DNA of 64,000 nucleotides from NCBI RefSeq assembly GCF_021347895.1, contig NC_067121.1, positions 12,721,962 through 12,785,961 of the forward strand, read 5' to 3'. This document shows, piece after piece, positions 1 to 11,305 of the stretch (positions are counted from its first letter, which is position 1; each line of letters starts with the position of its first letter). Under the pieces are notes generated by a model. It had not been told where the DNA came from and made no database searches. It saw only the letters and a program-made list of their open reading frames with translations. Both the position numbers and the translations under genes were made by a program. This DNA comes from Acanthochromis polyacanthus (taxonomy: Eukaryota > Chordata > Actinopteri > Pomacentridae).

Positions 1-3000
1 ATTTTGCTCCATATTTTGCGTCATTTTATCATTTCTTTGTAGCTCTGTTTTCATGTCTCTTTTTACTTTTATGGCTGTTTCATGCCACATTTTGCCTCCA
101 TGTTTAGGTCATTTTGCATTTTTTGTAGCTGTTTCATGTCTCTTTTTAACTGGTTAATGGCTGTTTTCATGCCACATTTTGCTCACATTTCGGTCATTTT
201 GCATTTTTTGTAGCTATTTCATTTTCTTTTTTAACTTTTATGGCTGTTTCATGCCACATTTTGCTCCACATTTCGGTCATTTTGCATTTTTGTGGCGTTT
301 CATGTCTCTTTTTAACTTTTTATGGCTGTTTCATGCCACATTTTGCTCCATTTTCGGTCATTTTGCATTCTTTGTAGCTGTTTCATGTCTCTTTTCTTTT
401 ATGGCTGTTCATGCCACATTTTGCTCACATTTCGGTCATTTTGCATTCTTTGTAGCCGTTTCATGTCTCTTTACTTTTATGGCTGTTTCATGCCACATTT
501 TGCTCCACATTTCGGGTCATTTTGCATTTTTTGTAGCTGTTTCATGTCTCTTTCTTTTATGGCTGTTTCATGCCACATTTTGCTCCATATTTCGGTCATT
601 TTGCATTCTTTGTCGCCGTTTCATGTCTCTTTCTTTTTATGGCTGTTTCATGCCACATTTTGCTCCATATTTGGTCATTTTGCATTTTTGTAGCCATTTC
701 ATGTCTCTTTTAACTTTTTATGGCTGTTTCATGCCACATTTTGCTCCATATTTTGGTCATTTTGCATTCTTTGTCGCCGTTTCATGTCTCTTTCTTTTAT
801 GGCTGTTTCATGCACATTTTGCTCCATATTTCGGTCATTTTGCATTCTTTGTAGCCGTTTCAATGTTTCTTTTACTTTTATGGCTGTTTCATGCCACATT
901 TTGCTCCACATTTCGGTCATTTGCATTTTTTGTAGCCATTTCATGTCTCTTTTTAACTGTTTATGGCTGTTTCATGCCACATTTTGCTCCACATTTCGGT
1001 CATTTTGCATTCTTTGTAGCTATTTCATGTCTCTTTTTAACTTTTATGGCTGTTTCATGCCACATTTTGCTCCACATTTCGGTCATTTTGCATTCTTTGT
1101 AGCTATTTCATGTCTCTTTTTAACTTTTTATGGCTGTTTCATGCCACATTTTGCTCCACATTTCGGTCATTTTGCATTCTTTGTAGCTGTTTCATGTCTC
1201 TTTTAACTGTTTATGGCTGTTTCATGCCACATTTTGCTCCATTTTCGTCATTTTGCATTTTTTGTAGCTATTTCATGTCTCTTTTTAACTTTTATGGCTG
1301 TTTCATGCCACATTTTGCTCCACATTTCGGTCATTTTGCATTCTTTGTAGCCGTTTCATGTCTCTTTTTAACTTTTTATTGCTGTTTCATGCCACATTTT
1401 GCTCCACATTTCGGTCATTTTGCATTCTTTGTAGCCGTTTCATGTCTCTTTTTAACTTTTTATGGCTGTTTCATGCCACATTTTGCTCCACATTTCGGTC
1501 ATTTTGCATTCTTTGTAGCCGTTTCATGTCTCTTTTTAACTTTTTATGGCTGTTTCATGCCACATTTTGCTCCACATTTCGGTCATTTTGCATTTTTTGT
1601 AGCTATTTCATGTTCTTTTTAACTGTTTATGGCTGTTTCATGCCACATTTTGCTCCACATTTCGGTCATTTTGCATTTTTGTAGCTATTTCATGTCTCTT
1701 TTTAACTTTTTATGGCTGTTTCATGCCACATTTTGCTCCCATTTTCAGTCATTTTGCATTCTTTGTAGCTATTTCATGTCTCTTTTTAACTGTTTATGGC
1801 TGTTTCATGCCACATTTTGCTCCACATTTCGGTCATTTTGCATTCTTTGTAGCCGTTTCATGTTTCTTTTTAACTTTTTATGGCTGTTTCATGCCACATT
1901 TTGCTCCACATTTCGGTCATTTTGCATTCTTTGTAGCATTTCATGTCTCTTTTTAACTTTTTATGGCTGTTTCATGCCACATTTTGCTCCATATTTCGGT
2001 CATTTTGCATTCTTTGTAGCCGTTTCATGTCTCTTTTAACTGTTTATGGCTGTTTCATGCCACATTTTGCTCCACATTTCGGTCATTTTGCATTCTTTGT
2101 AGCCGTTTCATGTCTCTTTTAACTGTTTATGGCTGTTTCATGCCACATTTTGCTCCACATTTCGGTCATTTTGCATTCTTTGTAGCTGTTTCATGTCTCT
2201 TTTTAACTGTTTATGGCTGTTTCATGCCACATTTTGCTCCACATTTCGGTCATTTTGCATTTTTTGTAGCTATTTCATGTCTCTTTTTAACTTTTATGGC
2301 TGTTTCATGCCACATTTTGCTCCACATTTCGGTCATTTTGCATTCTTTGTAGCCGTTTCATGTCTCTTTTTAACTTTTTATGGCTGTTTCATGCCACATT
2401 TTGCTCCACATTTCGGTCATTTTGCATTTTTGTAGCGTTTCATGTCTCTTTTTAACTGTTTATGGCTGTTTCATGCCACATTTTGCTCCACATTTCGGTC
2501 ATTTTGCATTCTTTGTCGCCGTTTCATGTCTCTTTTTAACTTTTTATGGCTGTTTCATGCCACATTTTGCTCCACATTTCGGTCATTTTGCATTCTTTGT
2601 AGCTATTTCATGTCTCTTTTTAACTGTTTATGGCTGTTTCATGCCACATTTTGCTCCACATTTCGGTCATTTTGCATTCTTTGTAGCCGTTTCATGTCTC
2701 TTTTTAACTTTTATGGCTGTTTCATGCCACATTTTGCTCCACATTTCGGTCATTTTGCATTCTTTGTAGCCGTTTCATGTCTCTTTTAACTGTTTATGGC
2801 TGTTTCATGCCACATTTTGCTCCACATTTCGGTCATTTTGCATTCTTTGTAGCCGTTTCATGTCTCTTTTTAACTGTTTATGGCTGTTTCATGCCACATT
2901 TTGCTCCACATTTCGGTCATTTTGCATTTTTTGTAGCCGTTTCATGTCTCTTTTTAACTGTTTATGGCTGTTTCATGCCACATTTTGCTCCACATTTCGG

Positions 3001-6000
3001 TCATTTTGCATTCTTTGTAGCTATTTCATGTCTCTTTTAACTTTTATGGCTGTTTCATGCCACATTTTGCTCCACATTTCGGTCATTTTGCATTCTTTGT
3101 AGCCGTTTCATGTCTCTTTTTAACTGTTTATGGCTGTTTCATGCCACATTTTGCTCCACATTTCGGTCATTTTGCATTCTTTGTAGCCGTTTCATGTCTC
3201 TTTTTAACTGTTTATGGCTGTTTCATGCCACATTTTGCTCCACATTTCGGTCATTTTGCATTCTTTGTAGCGTTTCATGTCTCTTTTTAACTGTTTATGG
3301 CTGTTTCATGCCACATTTTGCTCCACATTTCGGTCATTTTGCATTCTTTGTAGCCGTTTCATGTCTCTTTTAACTTTTTATGGCTGTTTCATGCCACATT
3401 TTGCTCCACATTTCGGTCATTTTGCATTTTTTGTAGCTATTTCATGTCTCTTTTAACTTTTTATGGCTGTTTCATGCCACATTTTGCTCCACATTTCGGT
3501 CATTTTGCATTCTTTGTAGCCGTTTCATGTCTCTTTTTAACTTTTATGGCTGTTTCATGCCACATTTTGCTCCCATTTTCGGTCATTTTGCATTTTTGTA
3601 GCTATTTCATGTCTCTTTTTAACTGTTTATGGCTGTTTCATGCCACATTTTGCTCCACATTTTCGGTCATTTTGCATTCTTTGTAGCCGTTTCATGTCTC
3701 TTTTTAACTTTTATGGCTGTTTCATGCCACATTTTGCTCCACATTTCGGTCATTTTGCATTCTTTGTAGCCGTTTCATGTCTCTTTTAACTTTTATGGCT
3801 GTTTCATGCCACATTTTGCTCCACATTTCGGTCATTTTGCATTCTTTGTAGCCGTTTCATGTCTCTTTTTAACTGTTTATGGCTGTTTCATGCCACATTT
3901 TGCTCCACATTTCGGTCATTTTGCATTCTTTGTAGCCGTTTCATGTCTCTTTTAACTGTTTATGGCTGTTTCATGCCACATTTTGCTCCACATTTCGGTC
4001 ATTTTGCATTCTTTGTAGCCGTTTCATGTCTCTTTTAACTTTTATGGCTGTTTCATGCCACATTTTGCTCCACATTTCGGTCATTTTGCATTCTTTGTAG
4101 CCGTTTCATGTCTCTTTTTAACTTTTTATGGCTGTTTCATGCCACATTTTGCTCCACATTTCGGTCATTTTGCATTCTTTGTAGCCGTTTCATGTTCTTT
4201 TTAACTTTTATGCTGTTTCATGCCACATTTTGCTCCACATTTCGGTCATTTTGCATTCTTTGTAGCGTTTCATGTCTCTTTTTAACTTTTTATGGCTGTT
4301 TCATGCCACATTTTGCTCCACATTTCGGTCATTTTGCATTTTTTGTAGCCGTTTCATGTCTCTTTTTAACTTTTATGGCTGTTTCATGCCACATTTTGCT
4401 CCACATTTCGGTCATTTTGCATTCTTTGTAGCCGTTTCATGTCTCTTTTTAACTTTTATGGCTGTTTCATGCCACATTTTGCTCCACATTTCGGTCATTT
4501 TGCATTCTTTGTAGCCGTTTCATGTCTCTTTTTAACTGTTTATGGCTGTTTCATGCCACATTTTGCTCCACATTTCGGTCATTTTGCATTTTTTGTAGCT
4601 ATTTCATGTCTCTTTTTAACTGTTTATGGCTGTTTCATGCCACATTTTGCTCCACATTTCGGTCATTTTGCATTTTTTGTAGCTATTTCATGTCTCTTTT
4701 TAACTTTTATGGCTGTTTCATGCCACATTTTGCTCCACATTTCGTCATTTTGCATTTTTTGTAGCTATTTCATGTCTCTTTTTAACTGTTTATGGCTGTT
4801 TCATGCCACATTTTGCTCCACATTTCGGTCATTTTGCATTTTTTGTAGCTATTTCATGTCTCTTTTTAACTGTTTATGGCTGTTTCATGCCACATTTTGC
4901 TCCACATTTCGGTCATTTTGCATTTTTTGTAGCTATTTCATGTTCTTTTTAACTGTTTATGGCTGTTTCATGCCACATTTTGCTCCACATTTCGGTCATT
5001 TTGCATTCTTTGTAGCCGTTTCATGTCTCTTTTTAACTTTTTATGGCTGTTTCATGCCACATTTTGCTCCACATTTCGGTCATTTTGCATTCTTTGTAGC
5101 CGTTTCATGTCTCTTTTTAACTTTTATGGCTGTTTCATGCCACATTTTGCTCCATATTTCGGTCATTTTGCATTCTTTGTAGCCGTTTCATGTTCTTTTT
5201 AACTGTTTATGGCTGTTTCATGCCACATTTTGCTCCACATTTCGGTCATTTTGCATTCTTTGTAGCCGTTTCATGTCTCTTTTAACTTTTATGGCTGTTT
5301 CATGCCACATTTTGCTCCACATTTCGGTCATTTTGCATTTTTTGTAGCCGTTTCATGTCTCTTTTTAACTGTTTATGGCTGTTTCATGCCACATTTTGCT
5401 CCACATTTCGGTCATTTTGCATTTTTTGTAGCCGTTTCATGTCTCTTTTTAACTTTTATGGCTGTTTCATGCCACATTTTGCTCCACATTTCGGTCATTT
5501 TGCATTCTTTGTAGCCGTTTCATGTTTCTTTTTAACTGTTTATGGCTGTTTCATGCCACATTTTGCTCCACATTTCGGTCATTTTGCATTCTTTGTAGCC
5601 GTTTCATGTCTCTTTTTAACTTTTATGGCTGTTTCATGCCACATTTTGCTCCACATTTCGGTCATTTTGCATTCTTTGTAGCCGTTTCATGTTTCTTTTA
5701 ACTTTTATGGCTGTTTCATGCCACATTTTGCTCCACATTTCGGTCATTTTGCATTCTTTGTAGCCGTTTCATGTCTCTTTTTAACTTTTATGGCTGTTTC
5801 ATGCCACATTTTGCTCCACATTTCGGTCATTTTGCATTCTTTGTAGCTATTTCATGTCTCTTTTTAACTTTTATGGCTGTTTCATGCCACATTTTGCTCC
5901 ACATTTCGGTCATTTTGCATTCTTTGTAGCCTTTTCATGTCTCTTTTTAACTTTTATGGCTGTTTCATGCCACATTTTGCTCCACATTTCGGTCATTTTG

Positions 6001-9000
6001 CATTCTTTGTAGCCGTTTCATGTCTCTTTTAACTGTTTATGGCTGTTTCATGCCACATTTTGCTCCACATTTCGGTCATTTTGCATTCTTTGTAGCCGTT
6101 TCATGTCTCTTTTAACTTTTATGGCTGTTTCATGCCACATTTTGCTCCACATTTCGGTCATTTTGCATTCTTTGTCGCGTTTCATGTCTCTTTTTAACTT
6201 TTATGGCTGTTTCATGCCACATTTTGCTCCACATTTCGGTCATTTTGCATTTTTGTAGCTATTTCATGTTTCTTTTTAACTGTTTATGGCTGTTTCATGC
6301 CACATTTTGCTCCACATTTCGGTCATTTTGCATTTTTTGTAGCTATTTCATGTCTCTTTTTAACTTTTATGGCTGTTTCATGCCACATTTTGCTCCACAT
6401 TTCGGTCATTTTGCATTCTTTGTAGCCGTTTCATGTTTCTTTTAACTTTTATGGCTGTTTCATGCCACATTTTGCTCCACATTTCGGTCATTTTGCATTT
6501 TTGTAGCCGTTTCATGTCTCTTTTTACTTTTATGGCTGTTTCATGCCACATTTTGCTCCCATTTCGGTCATTTTGCATTTTTTGTAGCTAGTTTCATGTC
6601 TCTTTTAACTTTTTATGGCTGTTTCATGCCACATTTTGCTCCACATTTCGGTCATTTTGCATTCTTTGTAGCCGTTTCATGTCTCTTTTAACTGTTTATG
6701 GCTGTTTCATGCCACATTTTGCTCCACATTTCGGTCATTTTGCATTCTTTGTAGCCGTTTCATGTCTCTTTTTAACTTTTATGGCTGTTTCATGCCACAT
6801 TTTGCTCCACATTTCGGTCATTTTGCATTCTTTGTAGCCGTTTCATGTTTCTTTTAACTTTTTATGCTGTTTCATGCCACATTTTGCTCCACATTTCGGT
6901 CATTTTGCATTCTTTGTAGCCGTTTCATGTCTCTTTTTAACTTTTTATGGCTGTTTCATGCCACATTTTGCTCCACATTTCGGTCATTTTGCATTCTTTG
7001 TAGCCGTTTCATGTCTCTTTTAACTGTTTATGGCTGTTTCATGCCACATTTTGCTCCACATTTCGGTCATTTTGCATTCTTTGTAGCCGTTTCATGTCTC
7101 TTTTTAACTTTTATGGCTGTTTCATGCCACATTTTGCTCCACATTTCGGTCATTTTGCATTTTTTGTAGCTATTTCATGTCTCTTTTTAACTTTTTATGG
7201 CTGTTTCATGCCACATTTTGCTCCACATTTCGGTCATTTTGCATTCTTTGTACCGTTTCATGTCTCTTTTAACTTTTATGACTGTTTTATGCCACATTTT
7301 GCTCCACATTTCGGTCATTTTGCATTCTTTGTAGCCGTTTCATGTCTCTTTCTTTTTATGGCTGTTTCATGCCACATTTTGCTCCACATTTCGGTCAATT
7401 TGCATTTTTTGTAGCCGTTTCATGTTTCTTTTTAACTGTTCCTGGCTTTTTTATGCCACATTTTGCTCCATATTTCGGTCATTTTGCATTCTTTGTAGCC
7501 GTTTCATGTTTCTTCTTAACTCTTTATGACTGTTTTATGCCACATTTTGCTCCATATTTCGGTCATTTTGCATTCTTTGTAGCCGTTTCATGTCTCTTTT
7601 TAAGTCTTTAATGCTGTTTCATGCCACATTTTGCTCCATATTTCGGTCATTTTGCATTCTTTGTAGCCGTTTCATGTCTCTTTTTAAGTCTTTATGGCTG
7701 TTTCATGCCACATTTTGCTCCACATTTCGGTCATTTTGCATTCTTTGTAGCACTTTCATGTTTCTTTTTAACTTTTATGGCTGTTTCATGCCACATTTTG
7801 CTCCATATTTCGGTCATTTTGCATTCTTTGTCGCTGTTTCATGTCTCTTTCTTTTTATGGCTGTTTTATGCCACATTTTGCTCCACATTTCGGTTATTTT
7901 GCATTCTTTGTAGCCGTTTCATGTCTCTTTTTAACTTTTATGACTGTTTCATGCCACATTTTGCTCCACATTTCGGTCATTTTGCATTTTTTGTAGCCGT
8001 TTCATGTTTCTTTTTAACTTTTATGGCTGTTTTATGCCACATTTTGCTCCATATTTCGGTCATTTTGCATTCTTTGTAGCCGTTTCATGTCTCTTTTTAA
8101 GTCTTTTATGCTGTTTCATGCCACATTTTGCTCCACATTTCGGTCATTTTGCATTTTTTGTAGCACTTTCATGTTTCTTTTTAACTGTTCTTGTCGCCGT
8201 TTTCATGTCTCTTTTTAACTTTTTATGGCTGTTTCATGCCACATTTTGTCCACATTTCGGTCATTTTGCATTCTTTGTAGCCGTTTCATGTTCTTTTTAA
8301 CTGTTTATGGCTGTTTCATGCCACATTTTGCTCCACATTTTCGGTCATTTTGCTTTTTTGTAGCTATTTCATGTCTCTTTTAACTGTTTATGGCTGTTTC
8401 ATGCCACATTTTGCTCCACATTTCGGTCATTTTGCATTCTTTGTAGCGTTTCATGTCTTCTTTCTACTGTTTATGGCTGTTTCATGCCACATTTTGCTCC
8501 ACATTTCGGTCATTTTGCATTCTTTGTAGCCGTTTCATGTCTCTTTTGACTGTTTTATGGCTGTTTCATGCCACATTTTGCTCCATATTTCGTCATTTTG
8601 CATTCTTTGTAGCCGTTCATGTCTCTTTTTAACGTTTTATGCTGTTTCATGCCACATTTTGCTCAATTTCGGTCATTTTGCATTCTTTGTGCTGTTTCAT
8701 TCTCTTTTTAACTGTTATGGCTGTTTGATGCCACATTTTCCTCCATATTTAAGTCATTCTGCATTCTTTGTAGCCGTTTCATGTCTCATTCTAACTGTTT
8801 ATGGCTGTTTCATGCCACATTTTGCTCCATATTTTGGTCATTTTGCATTCTTTGTAGCGTTTCATGTCTCTTTCTAACTGTTCACAGCTCTTTCATGCCA
8901 CATTTTGCTCCACATTTCGGTCGTTTTGCATTCCTCGTAGCTGTTTCATGTCTGTTTGTGTTTGTGGTCGTTTCATGCCACATTTTGCTCCATATTTCGG

Positions 9001-9130
9001 TCCTTTTGCATTCTTTGTCGCTCTTTCATGTCTCTTTCTAACTGTTTATGACTGCTTCATGCCACATTTTCCTCCATATTTAAGTCATTCTGCATTCTTT
9101 GTAGCCGTTTCATGGCTCTTTCTTTTCATG
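1..9130. repeat. Satellite array, ~84 bp unit
   Basis: About 108 head-to-tail copies of a T-rich unit of 84 bp, with many 83 bp variants that lose one T in the run before 'atggctg'. Each unit holds the blocks TATGGCTGTTTCATGCCACA, TTTTGCTCCACATTTCGGTC and CATTTTGCATTCTTTGTAGC. Units vary at a few fixed places (aactgttt/aactttt; tagccg/tagcta). Copies between about 1.0 and 7.2 kb are nearly identical, while the first ~1 kb and the part after ~7.2 kb are more diverged, as expected from unequal exchange in the array centre. The array runs off the left edge. Because 84 is a multiple of 3 and the unit lacks stops in some frames, long open frames occur; they are not genes. Confidence 0.97.
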
Positions 9131-9704
9131 CAGCCCGATCTCACGAGGATTCGTTACACTGTCACGTAAATTTTTGTTTCGGTTTCGAGCGCACCAACAC
9201 GATTTCGTCATCTTTTTCGTGCCGCTCACCACGAAATGCGCACCAATGTATTTTAAACGGCGGACTTTTCGTGCCACTCAGAACGTATTTCAAACGAATG
9301 GGTATATTATATTTTTAATGGAAAACTGTGGCGAATCCAACGCTATATTTTGCATGACATCGTCCCTAACCATAACCCTAACCATAACCTAACCATAACC
9401 TAACCATAACCCTAACCATAACCCGGTGGTACACTTACCAATTTGCATAGGAATTTTAAGAATGTCCGACGGCCGCAAACGCGATCACACAAGCAGTATA
9501 CGCCGATGGACAGCTTCGATCGTCATGAATCCGCCGGTATAAACCACTTTCAGATGTGATTACCACAGCGGGTTTCGTTGTGAGCAACACGAAAAACATT
9601 TCGTGGTGAGTTGCACGAAAAACATGATGAAATCGTGTTGGTGCGCACGAAACCGAAACAAAAGTTTACGTGACAGTTTCACGAATCCCCGTGAGACCGG
9701 GTTG
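9131..9704 (+). mobile_element. Mosaic TIR element, copy 1 (574 bp), inserted in the satellite
   Basis: Non-autonomous DNA transposon with terminal inverted repeats of roughly 108 bp. The left end reads CAGCCCGATCTCACGAGG and the right end, reversed, CAACCCGGTCTCACGGGG. It is flanked by tttcatg (9124-9130) and gttcatg (9705-9711), a 7 bp target duplication with one mismatch. The interior holds a degenerate run of CCATAACCCTAA-type units (about 9365-9425) and a ~130 bp segment (about 9426-9565) shared with the piggyBac MITE at 29694. It has no coding capacity. The superfamily is not assigned: a 7 bp duplication is unusual. A second complete copy lies at 44082 and a one-ended fragment at 37787. 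Confidence 0.85.
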
Positions 9705-9804
9705 GTTCATGGCTGTTTCATGCCACATTTTACTCCATATTTCGGTCATTTTGCATTCTTTGCAGCCGTTTCATGTCTCTTTCTAACTGTTTATTGTCAT
9801 ACAA
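9705..9804. repeat. Satellite unit beyond the mosaic element
   Basis: One more satellite unit resumes directly after the mosaic element, with changes such as 'ttttactcc' and 'tttgcagccg'. It shows that the element at 9131 inserted into the array rather than marking its end. Confidence 0.9.
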
Positions 9805-10346
9805 CGGGGCGCGAACCCATGCAGCAGGCACAGACAGGAGGGTGAAATTGATGAAGATTTAATCAAATACAAGAATGAAGACAAAACAGAAACATCTCTT
9901 AAATAACACAAGAGAGGGAAGAGCAGAAGGGAGAACTAAATAGAAACTAACCAACTAAAGGAGGACCAGGGGCCGAGGTAAAAACTATAGAATAAACAGA
10001 ACTAAACTAATAAAGGGCGGACCCGAAGCCCGAGAGCAAAACAAAACATAAAACTAACTAAATCAACGGGGAAATGGCTTACGGGTGGTCCAGAGGATTG
10101 GAGGAGGGCAGAGTTGACAGAGCTGGTGGGAGAGTGTGGCGATGGCTGAAACAGGCAGGATTGTCCGGAGGGTGACAGGGTCTGAGAAACGGGATGTAGA
10201 GAATAGTTCCAGGGGAGAAAACAGAGTCCAGGATTTGATGGGCTGGCGACGGTGAACGGCGTGTCGCAGGGTGGATGGATCAGTCAATAATGCAGCGTTG
10301 GAGCTGTGGAGGGAGCCAGGCTTTAAGCAGTGCTGATTGTCTATTA
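9805..10346 (-). mobile_element. Fish interspersed repeat in reverse orientation, splitting the satellite
   Basis: This stretch separates two satellite units, so it is an insertion. Read on the minus strand it is C/T-rich and finishes with a GATTAAATC-like motif, then TGCCTGCTGCATGGGTTCGC and a terminal TATGACA. That resembles the 3' part of the C/T-rich repeats near 30.3, 32.1, 45.1 and 61.9 kb. It begins TGTCA on the plus strand and has no convincing coding frame. The class (solo LTR or non-LTR tail) is not settled. Confidence 0.55.
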
Positions 10347-10395
10347 GTTGACTTTTTATGGCTGTTTCATGCCACATTTTGCTCCATAGTTCAGT
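10347..10395. repeat. Last partial satellite unit
   Basis: The motif TATGGCTGTTTCATGCCACA followed by 'ttttgctccatagttcagtcatt' is the satellite unit with two changes. It stops where the CCCTGCTGAAA repeat begins, so the satellite originally reached at least here. Confidence 0.85.
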
Positions 10396-10735
10396 CATTC
10401 CCTGCTGAAACAAATCAGAGAAACCATTAGGCATATTCTATTGGTTCCTGATGGTTTGTAATGGTTTCTCATGGGTAGTCATGCTTTCCTAATGGTTTGT
10501 TCATTTTTCCAATGGGATTATATTTTGTCCCACACAAATCTACAGGATTTTTACGAATAGTCCCTACAGGTGTCTAATGGTTCCTACAGGAGTCTAATTG
10601 TTCCTACAGGAGTCTAATGGTTCCCACACAAGTCTTAATGGTTCCTACAGGTGTTTTTATACCAGTCTAATGGTCACTATACAATGGTCTTGTGGTCACT
10701 ACAGGGTGTGTTCTCTAATGGTTCCTATTGTGATG
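10396..10735 (+). repeat. CCCTGCTGAAA element with AATGGTTCC tandem core
   Basis: Starts with CCCTGCTGAAA and continues as short imperfect repeats built on 'taatggttcctacagg'. The same terminal motif, reversed as TTTCAGCAGGGA, closes a related block at 27110-27555. The form (short conserved end plus variable short tandem core) suggests a non-autonomous DNA element family. About 150 bp after it (10736-10890) I see nothing identifiable. Confidence 0.6.
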
Positions 10736-10892
10736 GGGGAACACAGATGTTATACCCTTCTTTAGCGATCAAGTCTTAGCTTTAATATTTATAAAATATA
10801 ATATGTATTCCATGATCACCTTTGGCTTTTTGCAATTGAATTTGTGATTAAATCATATTTGGTCCCTTGTAATAAAATCTTTGTTCATGACT

Positions 10893-11274
10893 CATCCATC
10901 TTTTAGTTTAGTTTAGTTTAGTCTTTATTTAAGGGACAATGTACAGAAACATTAAGCTCACATGAGTCAGAGATGTGCTGCACCAGATTATAGCTTAGTA
11001 GCTACTTTCCATCTGCAGTCCCTATAACATTAATAAATAATAGTGCTAATACAATAAAAAATAAGAAAACAATAAAATAAAACTCACACTTCTAACTACT
11101 GTCAGACCTTCACAATCAGGCAGTTAACACGTCCAATTCCATTTGCTGTGTCACATTTTACATCAGTCCATTTAGCAATATAATTTACATAGCTCTACTT
11201 AGCAAAACAACTACATCGCATCACATCAATCAGTGCACCATATTATTCACGTTTAAATTTAATATAATTAAATT

Positions 11275-11305
<31 letters not shown>

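Noticed and set aside
179..9041. Many long open frames of MSLFNFLWLFHATFCS-type repeats
   Set aside because: They arise because the satellite unit is 84 bp (28 codons) and free of stops in some frames. The frame changes with each 83 bp unit and there is no start context or conserved domain.
1..9130. CRISPR-like array
   Set aside because: Units are contiguous with no variable spacers, the sequence is eukaryotic, and there are no cas genes.
9365..9425. Interstitial telomere or chromosome-end fusion
   Set aside because: The CCCTAA units are few, mixed with CCATAA, and lie inside a transposon found in two places.
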